In this document: positions 17,884 to 25,429 of the stretch, piece after piece | Position numbering within the stretch: position 1 is the stretch's first letter | How the letters are laid out: each line of letters begins with the position of its first letter | Source: Flavobacteriaceae bacterium | GTDB lineage: Bacteria > Bacteroidota > Bacteroidia > Flavobacteriales > Flavobacteriaceae | Assembly: GCA_002746415.1 (NCBI GenBank) | Contig: NVXD01000016.1 | Location: 248,001 to 312,000 of the forward strand | Reading direction: 5' to 3' | DNA: 64,000 nucleotides | Position numbers and translations under genes: made by a program | The notes under the pieces: generated by a model | The model's input: the letters and a program-made list of their open reading frames with translations, nothing else | Told to the model about the DNA's origin: nothing | Databases searched by the model: none

Positions 17884-19407
17884 TTGCGAATCCTAGACCA
17901 ATATATACTACGTAGCTTTCTATATAACTTTTTCAGCTCGTTTATTATTCTGATGTTCATTTTCATATTTCAAACAATATGGTTGTTCATAGATGATCTT
18001 GCTGGAAAGGGTTTAGATATTGCCATCATTGGTAAGTTTATTTTTTACTTAATGCCTAATCTAACAGAAAAGGTGTTGCCCCTTACTGTATTATTGTCTT
18101 CCATTTTAACATTCGGAACCTTTGCAGAAAACTACGAGTTTGCTGCAATGAAAGCTTCAGGTATTTCTTTGCAAAGAGCCATGTTAAGTCTAATTGTATT
18201 TGTGGTTTTCTTAGGGGGGGTTACTTTCGTTTTTGCAAATAGCATCATACCAGCTTCAGAACAAAAAATATACAACTTAAGAAGGAACATTGCCAAGGTA
18301 AAGCCTGCTGTCGCAATAGCCGAAGGGGTTTTTAGCGATTTTGAAGGTACTGGAGAAGGCACCAACATCAAAGTAGATCGCAAGTTTGGAGAAAATGATC
18401 GGTTTTTAGAGAATGTCATTATTCACAAAAAAAATAAGAGTAATATTAACACTACCGTCATAAAAGCCAAAACAGGAGAACTTTTGAGTAGTGAGGATTC
18501 GGACATTCTTCAGCTCATACTCAGGGATGGCCATTATTATGAGGAAGTAAAATCAAAAGGGCCAAATAAAAAGAATGATGCAAAACATCCTTTTGCCAAA
18601 GCATCTTTTGAAACAAACACAATAAATATTGATCTTTCAGATTTCAACAATGTGGATTTGGAAGAAGAGCGAAACATCAGCACGGATAAAATGAAGAATA
18701 TCTCGCGTTTATCCAAGGATATAGATTCACTTAGAAAAGATAACATTAGAATTGTTCGATCTTTTTCCAAAAACATCACTAACAGAATGGGTGCCTTTAT
18801 TCCTATACAAAAAAAAGACACTCTTGTAAAGCCTGGAGATAAGGTGGCTCCACCTATAGACAGTACACAAGTAGCAAAAATACTGGCTGCTAAAAAAACA
18901 CATAAAGATTCTTTTCCAAACGTTGCCAACCTTTTTAGCCCTTGGCAAAAAAACCAGCTAATAACTAGTGCGAAAAATTCTACCAAGCAAATTATAAGTT
19001 CTATTTCTGGAAAAAAAGATGATTTGGATAGAAGGTATAAAATATACAACCTACACATTTTATCCTTACACAAAAAATATGCATTGGGACTGTCCTGTGT
19101 TATACTCTTTTTTGTTGGCGCACCATTGGGCGCTATAATTAGAAAAGGTGGACTTGGATTGCCAATGGTAATTGCCATTGTCTTATTCCTAACCTACTAC
19201 TTTATTGGAGTTTTTGCTGGGAATTATGCCAAAGAAGGCAATATTCACCCCATTCTTGGAGCATGGCTATCCACCCTTATCATGTTACCTTTAAGTATTT
19301 ATTTAACTAGAAGAGCAACAGCTGATAGAGGCTTGTCTAATTTTGGAAATATTGTGGATTTCTTTAAGAATATTTTCAAGAGAAAAACGGAAGAATCTAC
19401 ATCATAA
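17884..19407 (+). CDS. LptF/LptG family permease
   Basis: This 507-residue inner membrane protein is an LPS export permease of the LptF/LptG family. It has two or three N-terminal helices (LYNFFSSFIILMFIFIFQTIWLF in part), a large periplasmic beta-jellyroll insert at about residues 105-380, and three C-terminal helices starting at KYALGLSCVILFFVGAPLGAI. The start is TTG at 17884, 3 bp after the lolA stop; no ATG is near. It works with LptB and a second permease encoded elsewhere. The long, charged insert (about 210-330) is typical of Bacteroidetes members. I cannot say whether it is LptF or LptG. Confidence 0.9.
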   Translation: MRILDQYILRSFLYNFFSSFIILMFIFIFQTIWLFIDDLAGKGLDIAIIGKFIFYLMPNLTEKVLPLTVLLSSILTFGTFAENYEFAAMKASGISLQRAMLSLIVFVVFLGGVTFVFANSIIPASEQKIYNLRRNIAKVKPAVAIAEGVFSDFEGTGEGTNIKVDRKFGENDRFLENVIIHKKNKSNINTTVIKAKTGELLSSEDSDILQLILRDGHYYEEVKSKGPNKKNDAKHPFAKASFETNTINIDLSDFNNVDLEEERNISTDKMKNISRLSKDIDSLRKDNIRIVRSFSKNITNRMGAFIPIQKKDTLVKPGDKVAPPIDSTQVAKILAAKKTHKDSFPNVANLFSPWQKNQLITSAKNSTKQIISSISGKKDDLDRRYKIYNLHILSLHKKYALGLSCVILFFVGAPLGAIIRKGGLGLPMVIAIVLFLTYYFIGVFAGNYAKEGNIHPILGAWLSTLIMLPLSIYLTRRATADRGLSNFGNIVDFFKNIFKRKTEESTS

Positions 19408-19415
19408 CTATACGT

Positions 19416-20549
19416 ATGGAAAACAACATTCAACTCAACACAATAGAAGAAGCCATAACTGATATAAGGAATGGTAAAGTTATTATTGTGGTTGATGATG
19501 AAAATAGGGAAAATGAAGGAGATTTTGTTGCCGCGGCTGAATTAGCGACTCCAGAAACAATCAACTTCATGGCTACTCATGGTAAAGGATTGATATGCGC
19601 CCCACTTACAGAAAGCAGGTGTAAAGACTTAGGGCTTCAAATGATGGTGAATAACAATACAGATCCCTTGGAGACTGCTTTTACAGTTTCTGTTGACCTT
19701 AGGGGTAATGGTGTAACTACTGGTATTTCGGCTTCAGACAGAGCAAAGACCGTGCAAGCATTAACCAATATAGATACAAGACCGCATGATTTGGTCAGAC
19801 CAGGGCATATTTTTCCCTTGATAGCAAAAGAAGGTGGCGTATTACGCAGAACCGGACATACGGAAGCCGCAATTGATTTTGCAAGATTAGCAGGACTAAA
19901 ACCTGCAGGGTTCATCGTAGAAATCATGAATGATGATGGCTCTATGGCTAGGCTTCCGCAATTGGTGAAGGTTGCTAAGAAGTTTAATTTAAAGATTGTT
20001 TCTATAGAAGATTTGGTTGCTTATAGAATGGAGCATGACAGCCTTATTGAAAAAGCTTCCGACTTTAATATCATTACTCGTTTTGGAAAATTTAGGTTGA
20101 GAGCCTATAAGCAAACCACAAACAACCATGTACATATTGCGCTCACCAAAGGAGATTGGGGCAAAAATGAAAAAGTACTCACAAGAATAAATTCCACCCT
20201 TATTAACAATGATATTTTAGGGACATTGACCAACAATCCAGATAAGAAACTGGAAGATATGTTCAACGCCATCAATAAAGAAGGCAAAGGTGCTTTTGTT
20301 TTTATCAACCAAGAATCTCATTCTCTCAACCTATTGAAGAGATTGACCCAGTTAAAAAAATTGCAGCACGACGATGAATTGGTAAAGGCTCCTAAAATAG
20401 ATATGGACACCAAAGATTTTGGTATTGGGGCTCAAATATTACATGACCTTAACATAAGTAAATTGAGGTTGTTGACCAATACCACCCAAACCAAGCGTGT
20501 TGGCATTGTTGGTTATGGTCTGGAGATTGTGGAATACGTTCCTTATTAA
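19416..20549 (+). CDS. ribB: 3,4-dihydroxy-2-butanone-4-phosphate synthase with degenerate GTP cyclohydrolase II domain
   Basis: The 377-residue protein has RibBA architecture. The N-terminal domain (about 1-205) is a complete DHBP synthase, with VVDDENRENEGDFVAAAE, THGKGLICAPLT and RTGHTEAAIDFARLAG, and makes the four-carbon unit of riboflavin. The C-terminal half resembles GTP cyclohydrolase II (FGIGAQILHDLNISKLRLLTN) but has no cysteine at all. The zinc site that should read SECxTGDxxGSxRCDCG is replaced by NSTLINNDILGTLTNNP. The second activity is therefore expected to be lost and must come from another gene. It is the last gene of the ftsK-lolA-lptF/G run. Confidence 0.9.
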   Translation: MENNIQLNTIEEAITDIRNGKVIIVVDDENRENEGDFVAAAELATPETINFMATHGKGLICAPLTESRCKDLGLQMMVNNNTDPLETAFTVSVDLRGNGVTTGISASDRAKTVQALTNIDTRPHDLVRPGHIFPLIAKEGGVLRRTGHTEAAIDFARLAGLKPAGFIVEIMNDDGSMARLPQLVKVAKKFNLKIVSIEDLVAYRMEHDSLIEKASDFNIITRFGKFRLRAYKQTTNNHVHIALTKGDWGKNEKVLTRINSTLINNDILGTLTNNPDKKLEDMFNAINKEGKGAFVFINQESHSLNLLKRLTQLKKLQHDDELVKAPKIDMDTKDFGIGAQILHDLNISKLRLLTNTTQTKRVGIVGYGLEIVEYVPY

Positions 20550-20608
20550 TACCTCCAATCCTAGCTGTGAAAAGCATGAATGATTCTATTTTGAATCAAA
20601 AAACAAGA

Positions 20609-21802
20609 TTAAACGAACTGTTTTAGTACTTCAGCCATTTTTTCGGCACGTAATTTAACCTCCTCTTTAGTCCATCCCAACTTGATTAAACAAGAAATAT
20701 TTCTACCTATCCAATGGTCAGACATAGAAAAATCAGCAGTGTTATAATCAGGTAATTGTTCACAGACTTCCTTAGGCAGCTTTCCTAAAGAGGTTAAATT
20801 AGTTAAATGCGACCATTTTTTATAGTAATGCCAATTGTTATCATACCAATAGAAACAAGCATCCAATCCCGCGACTGATAAGGCATCATGTGCTTTTTTA
20901 GCTAGTTCGGCTGTAGGTAAAGAAAAACTCAGGAAAGAATAATTTTCAACGCCTCCTTTTGGGACTCTTCTAAACGTAATTCCATCTGTATTCCTCAATG
21001 CATCCCTTAAAATGGTATAATGTTCTTCCTGTATGCTTAAAAATTCATCCAAGCGTTCTATTTGAGCTACCCCAACGGCTGCATTCAATTCTGATATTCG
21101 ATAATTATATCCTAAAAAAGGATGGTCTTCCGCTCCCCTATTCGTTCCAATATGATCGTGTCCATGATCAGAGTAATGGTCAGCATTCTTATAATATGTT
21201 TTATTATTGGTGATAATGGCACCACCTTCTCCACAGGTTATGGTTTTCACATAATCAAAAGAAAAACAACCCAAATCCCCATAACTACCTAATGGTTTAC
21301 CTTGATAACTTCCTCCTATGGCTTGGCAAGCATCTTCTAACAACAACAATCCATTGGCATTACAAATTGCTTTTAAAGCTTCCAAATCTGCCATGGAACC
21401 ACACATATGCACTGGCATCACCACTTTGGTTTTCTTATTAATTGCTTTTTTTACAGCTTCTGGATGCAATGTTAGTGTGTCATCCACATCAACCAAAATG
21501 GGAACAGCTCCCAATGCTAAAATAGACTCAAAACTAGCCACAAAAGTAAATGTGGGTAGAATAACTTCGTCCCCCGCCCCTACACCGGCACTCGCCAATG
21601 CAATGGTTAAAGCCGCAGTCCCGCTACTGACCAATTGGGTATGTGCAGTTTCCATTCGTTTAGAAATTGCCTTTTCCAGTTCTAAGGCTTTCCAATGACC
21701 ATTTCTGGCTCCATCAAACCCATAGCGCATCAACACACCCGAATCCAACACATCCTGTACTTGTTGTTTCTCTCTATCTCCAAAAAGTTCAAATCCTGGC
21801 AT
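20609..21802 (-). CDS. DegT/DnrJ/EryC1/StrS-family PLP aminotransferase
   Basis: The protein has 397 residues. The cofactor lysine is in SFDYVKTITCGEGG. LVSSGTAALTIALASAGVGAGDEVILP near residue 60 binds the phosphate, and EDACQAIG holds the conserved Asp. The family transfers amino groups to nucleotide keto-sugars or, less often, acts as a dehydratase. The usual fold ends with the motif region HWIGRNISCLIKLGWTKEEV. It lies 7 bp after a nitroreductase and forms one operon with it and a TSUP transporter. No sugar-nucleotide genes adjoin it, so the substrate is unknown. Confidence 0.88.
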   Translation of the reverse strand: MPGFELFGDREKQQVQDVLDSGVLMRYGFDGARNGHWKALELEKAISKRMETAHTQLVSSGTAALTIALASAGVGAGDEVILPTFTFVASFESILALGAVPILVDVDDTLTLHPEAVKKAINKKTKVVMPVHMCGSMADLEALKAICNANGLLLLEDACQAIGGSYQGKPLGSYGDLGCFSFDYVKTITCGEGGAIITNNKTYYKNADHYSDHGHDHIGTNRGAEDHPFLGYNYRISELNAAVGVAQIERLDEFLSIQEEHYTILRDALRNTDGITFRRVPKGGVENYSFLSFSLPTAELAKKAHDALSVAGLDACFYWYDNNWHYYKKWSHLTNLTSLGKLPKEVCEQLPDYNTADFSMSDHWIGRNISCLIKLGWTKEEVKLRAEKMAEVLKQFV

Positions 21803-21809
21803 ACTATAT

Positions 21810-22445
21810 CTATGAAATTTCTATGATACTATCGTTTAGGTTTTTACGTACTTTTTTCAATTCAGCTAGGAGATCATCATCTGCCCTAAACCCAACAGGC
21901 AATACCAAGACGGCTGTTAAATTCTCTTTATCTAATTGAAGTACCTCATTATAACCGTCCGGAATAAACCCTTCCATTGGACAGCTATCAATTTTTTCAA
22001 TGGCACAAATGGTCAATAAATTCCCCATAGCAAGATATGCCTGGTTGGTAGCCCATTTATGTATTTCATTGATGCTTTTCTTTGAAAAATCGTTTAACAC
22101 TCCATTTTTAAATGGGTCCAAAATCTCATCACTAGTACCCCTTACTTCTTTTACCCTATTAAAATAATTGGCAATGTAAGCACCATCAATATTTTTTTCA
22201 ATACAAATGACCAAAACGTGAGAGGCCTGATGCACTTGCTTTTGATTATAGGAATGTGCAATCAATTTTTCCTGCACTTCTTTATTTTGAATAACAACCA
22301 TTTTTATTGGTTGCAATCCATATGAGGTAGCCGTAAGATTAAAGGCCTCTTTTAACCTTTCAATTTTGGAGTCTGATACTATTTTTTCAGAATCAAATTT
22401 CTTAACGGCATAACGCCATTCTAAGTCTTTAATGCTGTCTGCCAT
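21810..22445 (-). CDS. NAD(P)H-dependent nitroreductase family protein
   Basis: The 211-residue protein is an NfsB-like flavin oxidoreductase of the nitroreductase family. RYAVKKFDSEK near residue 11 binds FMN phosphate, LTATSYGLQPIKMVVI follows, and CPMEGFIPDGYNEVL and VLVLPVGFRADDD lie in the C-terminal half. Expected in the cytoplasm as an FMN dimer reducing quinones or nitro compounds. It begins 2 bp after the TSUP gene stop and precedes the DegT gene by 7 bp. Confidence 0.9.
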   Translation of the reverse strand: MADSIKDLEWRYAVKKFDSEKIVSDSKIERLKEAFNLTATSYGLQPIKMVVIQNKEVQEKLIAHSYNQKQVHQASHVLVICIEKNIDGAYIANYFNRVKEVRGTSDEILDPFKNGVLNDFSKKSINEIHKWATNQAYLAMGNLLTICAIEKIDSCPMEGFIPDGYNEVLQLDKENLTAVLVLPVGFRADDDLLAELKKVRKNLNDSIIEIS

Positions 22446-22447
22446 AC

Positions 22448-23206
22448 TTAAACTTTAAAAAACCACAATTTTACTGCCATTACAATGACCATTATTATCA
22501 ATACTTTTTTCACATAACCGTCTCCCTTTCCTACAGATACTCTACTGGACACCCATGCTCCAGAACCGTTCCCAATTGCTAAAATAAGTCCTACCTTCCA
22601 ATTTACATCATCATTCAAGGCAAAGACTACTAATGCAGATATGGTATAAATAAAAACTACAGTCACTTTAGTCGCGTTGACTCTTACCAAAGACATGTGG
22701 TTAAGAAAGTGCAAAATTAAGATAATCATAAAACCTATGCCAATATTTATGAATCCTCCATAAATCCCTAAAACAAAAAATATTAGAATCCCTAGCCACA
22801 GGTGTTTTCCTGTAGTTCTTTCTATTAGTTCCTCCGCTTTAATTTTTGGCATAAAAGAAATTACAAAAATTATACCCACCATAATTATGGCTAATATTTT
22901 ATTAAATAAATCCCCATCTATATCCACAGCAATTTTAGCACCAATAATTGCCCCGAATAAGGCAGAAATGCCCAGATATATGTTGAATGGAAAGGTAGAA
23001 ACTCCTTTGCTTTTAAAACCAGCTGTCGCCATTGCTGTTTGCACGAGTATGGCAATCCTATTGGTGCCATTTGCCACATTAGGTGGAAGTCCTAAAAAAA
23101 TGAGTATTGGTAAGGATATTACCGAAGCGCCACCGGCAATGGTATTTATAAACCCTACAACAAAACCCACGACTATCAGTAGTATATAATGCCACCATTC
23201 TTCCAT
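22448..23206 (-). CDS. TSUP-family (TauE/SafE) sulfite/anion exporter
   Basis: The ATG at 23206 starts a 252-residue protein, MEEWWHYILLIVVGFVVGF, with about eight transmembrane helices. GGGASVISLPILIFLGLPP-like repeats typical of TauE/SafE occur at GGASVISLPILIFLGLPPNVA and GGFINIGIGFMIILIL. The open frame continues to 23413, but those extra codons run antisense through the tRNA-Ser gene and are not coding. Family members move sulfite, sulfonates or other organic anions. First gene of a three-gene operon. Confidence 0.88.
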   Translation of the reverse strand: MEEWWHYILLIVVGFVVGFINTIAGGASVISLPILIFLGLPPNVANGTNRIAILVQTAMATAGFKSKGVSTFPFNIYLGISALFGAIIGAKIAVDIDGDLFNKILAIIMVGIIFVISFMPKIKAEELIERTTGKHLWLGILIFFVLGIYGGFINIGIGFMIILILHFLNHMSLVRVNATKVTVVFIYTISALVVFALNDDVNWKVGLILAIGNGSGAWVSSRVSVGKGDGYVKKVLIIMVIVMAVKLWFFKV

Positions 23207-23295
23207 AAAACAAAAATAAGGGCAAAATAGAGATAAGGATGCACAAATTCTTAAATAAAACAGTGAAAAAATTTTATGAAAATAAAAAAGGATAC

Positions 23296-23303
23296 TATAT
23301 TTG
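23296..23303 (+). promoter_or_regulatory. -7 element of tRNA-Ser
   Basis: TATATTTG matches TAnnTTTG exactly, 10 bp before the mature tRNA. An imperfect -33 region (TTTTATG around 23271-23278) lies about 20 bp upstream. Confidence 0.55.
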
Positions 23304-23313
23304 CACCCGCTAA

Positions 23314-23398
23314 GGAGAATTGGCAGAGTGGTCGAATGCGGCAGTCTTGAAAACTGTTGAGGGTCACACCTCCGGGGGTTCGAATCCCTCATTCTCCG
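23314..23398 (+). tRNA. tRNA-Ser (anticodon TGA)
   Basis: Acceptor arms GGAGAAT (23314-23320) and ATTCTCC (23391-23397) pair fully, with discriminator G at 23398. The anticodon loop CTTGAAA holds TGA, which reads UCN serine codons. A long variable arm (GAGGGTCACACCTC) confirms the class II serine type, and the T-arm is GGGGGTTCGAATCCCTC. CCA is not encoded. A hairpin terminator begins 9 bp downstream. Confidence 0.97.
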
Positions 23399-23407
23399 CA
23401 AAAGGAA

Positions 23408-23437
23408 ATCCACAACGTAAGTTGTGGGTTTTTTATT
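23408..23437 (+). terminator. Terminator after tRNA-Ser
   Basis: ATCCACAAC (23408-23416) pairs with GTTGTGGGT (23421-23429) around GTAA, with one wobble pair, followed by TTTTTATTTTT. The stem sequence resembles the palindrome at 23932-23969. Confidence 0.8.
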
Positions 23438-23733
23438 TTTATGAACAAATGCAAATTATTTCAACTTTGAAATAGAAATAATAAACAAATCCGTTTAAAA
23501 CCTTGCCTAGGCGAGCCATGATTAGTGACATCATCACTATCTCAACCTAGTGTTTTTTCAAAATCACCTTAAACTCAAGATATAAAAGCTATTGATCAAA
23601 ATTGCTTTGGACAAGGATAATTACAATTTGTCCTACAAAAACAACAATTGGGACATTACAATTTCCACTCCTAGACAAATCGTAACATCTTTGTACTATA
23701 ATTAAATAATAAACAACATTAAAATATAATAAT

Positions 23734-23847
23734 ATGAAAGCATCTAACACTAGAACAACAACAGAGTCAAAAACAGGACAATACTTTTCATCATTTAGAC
23801 AAAGCAAAAGAGTGCAATGGGCTCAATATAGAAATTACAACCGCTAA
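23734..23847 (+). CDS. Putative 37-residue basic small protein
   Basis: An ATG at 23734 opens 37 codons ending in TAA at 23847. The product starts MKASNTRTTTESKTG and ends RVQWAQYRNYNR; it is rich in Arg, Lys, Thr and aromatic residues with no hydrophobic segment. The region 23438-24009 has no other credible gene, and the ORF is followed at 23932 by a strong palindromic terminator, so a short transcript is expected here. It could be a coding mRNA or a small RNA with a chance ORF. I do not recognise the protein. The minus-strand ORF over the same place has no supporting features. Confidence 0.4.
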   Translation: MKASNTRTTTESKTGQYFSSFRQSKRVQWAQYRNYNR

Positions 23848-23931
23848 TCATTTTTTACAACAATCACTAAGCAGCGTAGCTAATTAATTGTCAAGACTAA
23901 ACAAATTAATGGATAGTTATCAATTCTCCAC

Positions 23932-23969
23932 AAAAAGAAACCCACAACCTAGGTTGTGGGTTTCTTTTT
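23932..23969. terminator. 38-bp perfect palindrome, bidirectional terminator
   Basis: From 23932 to 23969 the DNA is a perfect palindrome centred between 23950 and 23951. Its left core is GAAACCCACAACCT, flanked by AAAAA and TTTTT. It can stop the plus-strand 23734 transcript and the minus-strand gene ending at 24010. Confidence 0.75.
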
Positions 23970-24009
23970 CGTATAACTCTATTGGATTAAGTTACTAAAT
24001 CAGTTCTAA

Positions 24010-24783
24010 TCACCCAATACTACATGGAGTAAGATCACCGCTTGGAACGCAAAATCCATTAGGACACAAAGTTAAACCAGGACAACAAACACTAGTTTCA
24101 TTAACCATAACTAAATCATTTGGAATAATTCCTAGACCAGGATAAAGATGGGATGGAATGTCGTCCCAATTTCCATACCATTTGAGATTTATATCAGGAA
24201 AGCTTGGTATTAACATCACCCATTCATCAAGGTTTGTTCCAACACAACCACAAGATGTGGTTCGAAATACAGTAGCCGCCCATGGACCTCCTTTAACAGT
24301 ACAAAAAAGAGGATTGGCAATGTTTTGATTATTTAGGGTTGACAATTTATAGTATTGTACTGGAGGGAAATCTAATTTTTCCTTTTCAAGATTACCGTTT
24401 CCTGAAGATGCTGCTATAGCCATTTTAAGCACTTGATTGTCGGGAGCATTGTTTGGATAACAAACAACCAATGGATATGTAACTTGGGTATAATATTTAG
24501 TAGTTGTAGTTCTACTTGTTGGGCAATGTTGTGGGGAATTAGGATCAACTGGTGTATTGGGATTTTCTGGCACTGTAACCTTTGGTGCCACAAGGGTTAT
24601 AATGGGTTCTGTCTTTGATTGTATTAATTTTCCATTTTTAGCTAATTCCTCCAATGGCAATTCTGGAAGTTGATTAATTAGAGGTGCATCTTCTTGTTTA
24701 GATTGACAGCCAAGTATTACAATGTTCAAAATAAACACCAAGCTAATAAGAGCTAAACTTCTAAGGTTGATTTTTGTTTTCAT
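24010..24783 (-). CDS. Cysteine-rich lipoprotein of unknown function
   Basis: This 257-residue protein has a lipoprotein signal ending in LNIVILGCQS, so it is anchored in the envelope. A linker rich in Pro, Asn and Thr (PENPNTPVDPNSP) follows. The C-terminal 60% contains nine or so cysteines, several in pairs or close sets: SCGCVG, SVCCPGL, LCPNGFCVPSG and TPCSIG. This suggests a disulfide-rich extracellular domain resembling small Cys-rich modules, but I recognise no family. It lies 66 bp downstream of a small membrane-anchored gene on the same strand, next to the LytTR regulator. Confidence 0.6.
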   Translation of the reverse strand: MKTKINLRSLALISLVFILNIVILGCQSKQEDAPLINQLPELPLEELAKNGKLIQSKTEPIITLVAPKVTVPENPNTPVDPNSPQHCPTSRTTTTKYYTQVTYPLVVCYPNNAPDNQVLKMAIAASSGNGNLEKEKLDFPPVQYYKLSTLNNQNIANPLFCTVKGGPWAATVFRTTSCGCVGTNLDEWVMLIPSFPDINLKWYGNWDDIPSHLYPGLGIIPNDLVMVNETSVCCPGLTLCPNGFCVPSGDLTPCSIG

Positions 24784-24849
24784 ACAAATTGGTATTTGTT
24801 AAAATATATTTATTTCAATTAAATGGGGGCATAATGGATTATATTTCTT

Positions 24850-25065
24850 TTAATCATATAAAAGAGCACCGTTGAGTCGTTTCGTAGCATCATCTGGGTG
24901 TTTTGCAATACAATCGCCTAGACAAGTTAGCTCTATATCGGTATAAATAAGGTTAGTAGGAGCTGCTAACTTAGGTTTTACAAACCAACCGACTACCGTT
25001 CCTATTAAAAAGACCACCAACAATTTAACATAAAACCCTCTAATGTGTTTTGAAGTAGTTTCCAT
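24850..25065 (-). CDS. Small single-pass membrane protein, unknown
   Basis: The 71-residue protein has one transmembrane helix, YVKLLVVFLIGTVVGWFV, after a short basic N-terminus. The rest, about 40 residues with LTCLGDCIAKHPDD, faces the periplasm. The two cysteines three residues apart could form a disulfide or bind metal. The upstream DNA holds one TTCCC half-site like those of the LytTR elements (minus strand, about 25114-25118). It is probably cotranscribed with the Cys-rich lipoprotein. No family recognised. Confidence 0.5.
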   Translation of the reverse strand: METTSKHIRGFYVKLLVVFLIGTVVGWFVKPKLAAPTNLIYTDIELTCLGDCIAKHPDDATKRLNGALLYD

Positions 25066-25429
25066 AATATGAAGTTATAAACGTTAGACTTTTATTGATC
25101 GATAAAACGTTAAAGGGAACCTTAGACATTTTAGAACATATTCTACGCCTTAACAAGGAGGGAAATACTTTTATGATGAAAAACTACAAAAGTTTAGGGC
25201 TTCATTATTTGAACTTGTGCCGTTTGCTTATAATACTGTACGGATTGTAGATGAAATTGTGTTCTTAGAATAGGATAAGAATTATTAATGAATTCTTCAG
25301 CAAACATCATTTGTGCAGGGTGTTTGTAATAAATTAGTTCCTAAACCAAAAGATTCCTGCATTTGAAACATCAATTTATAAAATGAAGAAACACAAAATA
25401 TTTCTTGAAAAAGGTGCCCGTCTTAGCTC
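25066..25429. other. Intergenic region of 364 bp without a clear gene
   Basis: The part next to 25065 should hold that gene's promoter, with a single GTTCCCTTTA on the minus strand at 25111-25120. On the plus strand a 39-codon open stretch (25154-25273) reads protein-like (FRASLFELVPFAYNTVRIVD) but has no start codon of its own frame or neighbours, so it may be a gene relic. Nothing else was identified. Confidence 0.4.

Noticed and set aside
23207-23413. N-terminal extension of the TSUP transporter
   Set aside because: The extra codons run antisense through tRNA-Ser and give the well-known chance peptide of that tRNA; the ATG at 23206 fits the family.
23589-23807. Minus-strand ORF of 72 codons opposite the small plus-strand ORF
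   Set aside because: No signal, family resemblance or promoter; its composition looks like non-coding AT-rich DNA.
25154-25273. Possible relic of a coding sequence in the gap 25066-25429
   Set aside because: Protein-like composition but no start, no motif and no neighbour of the same kind; evidence too weak to call a pseudogene.
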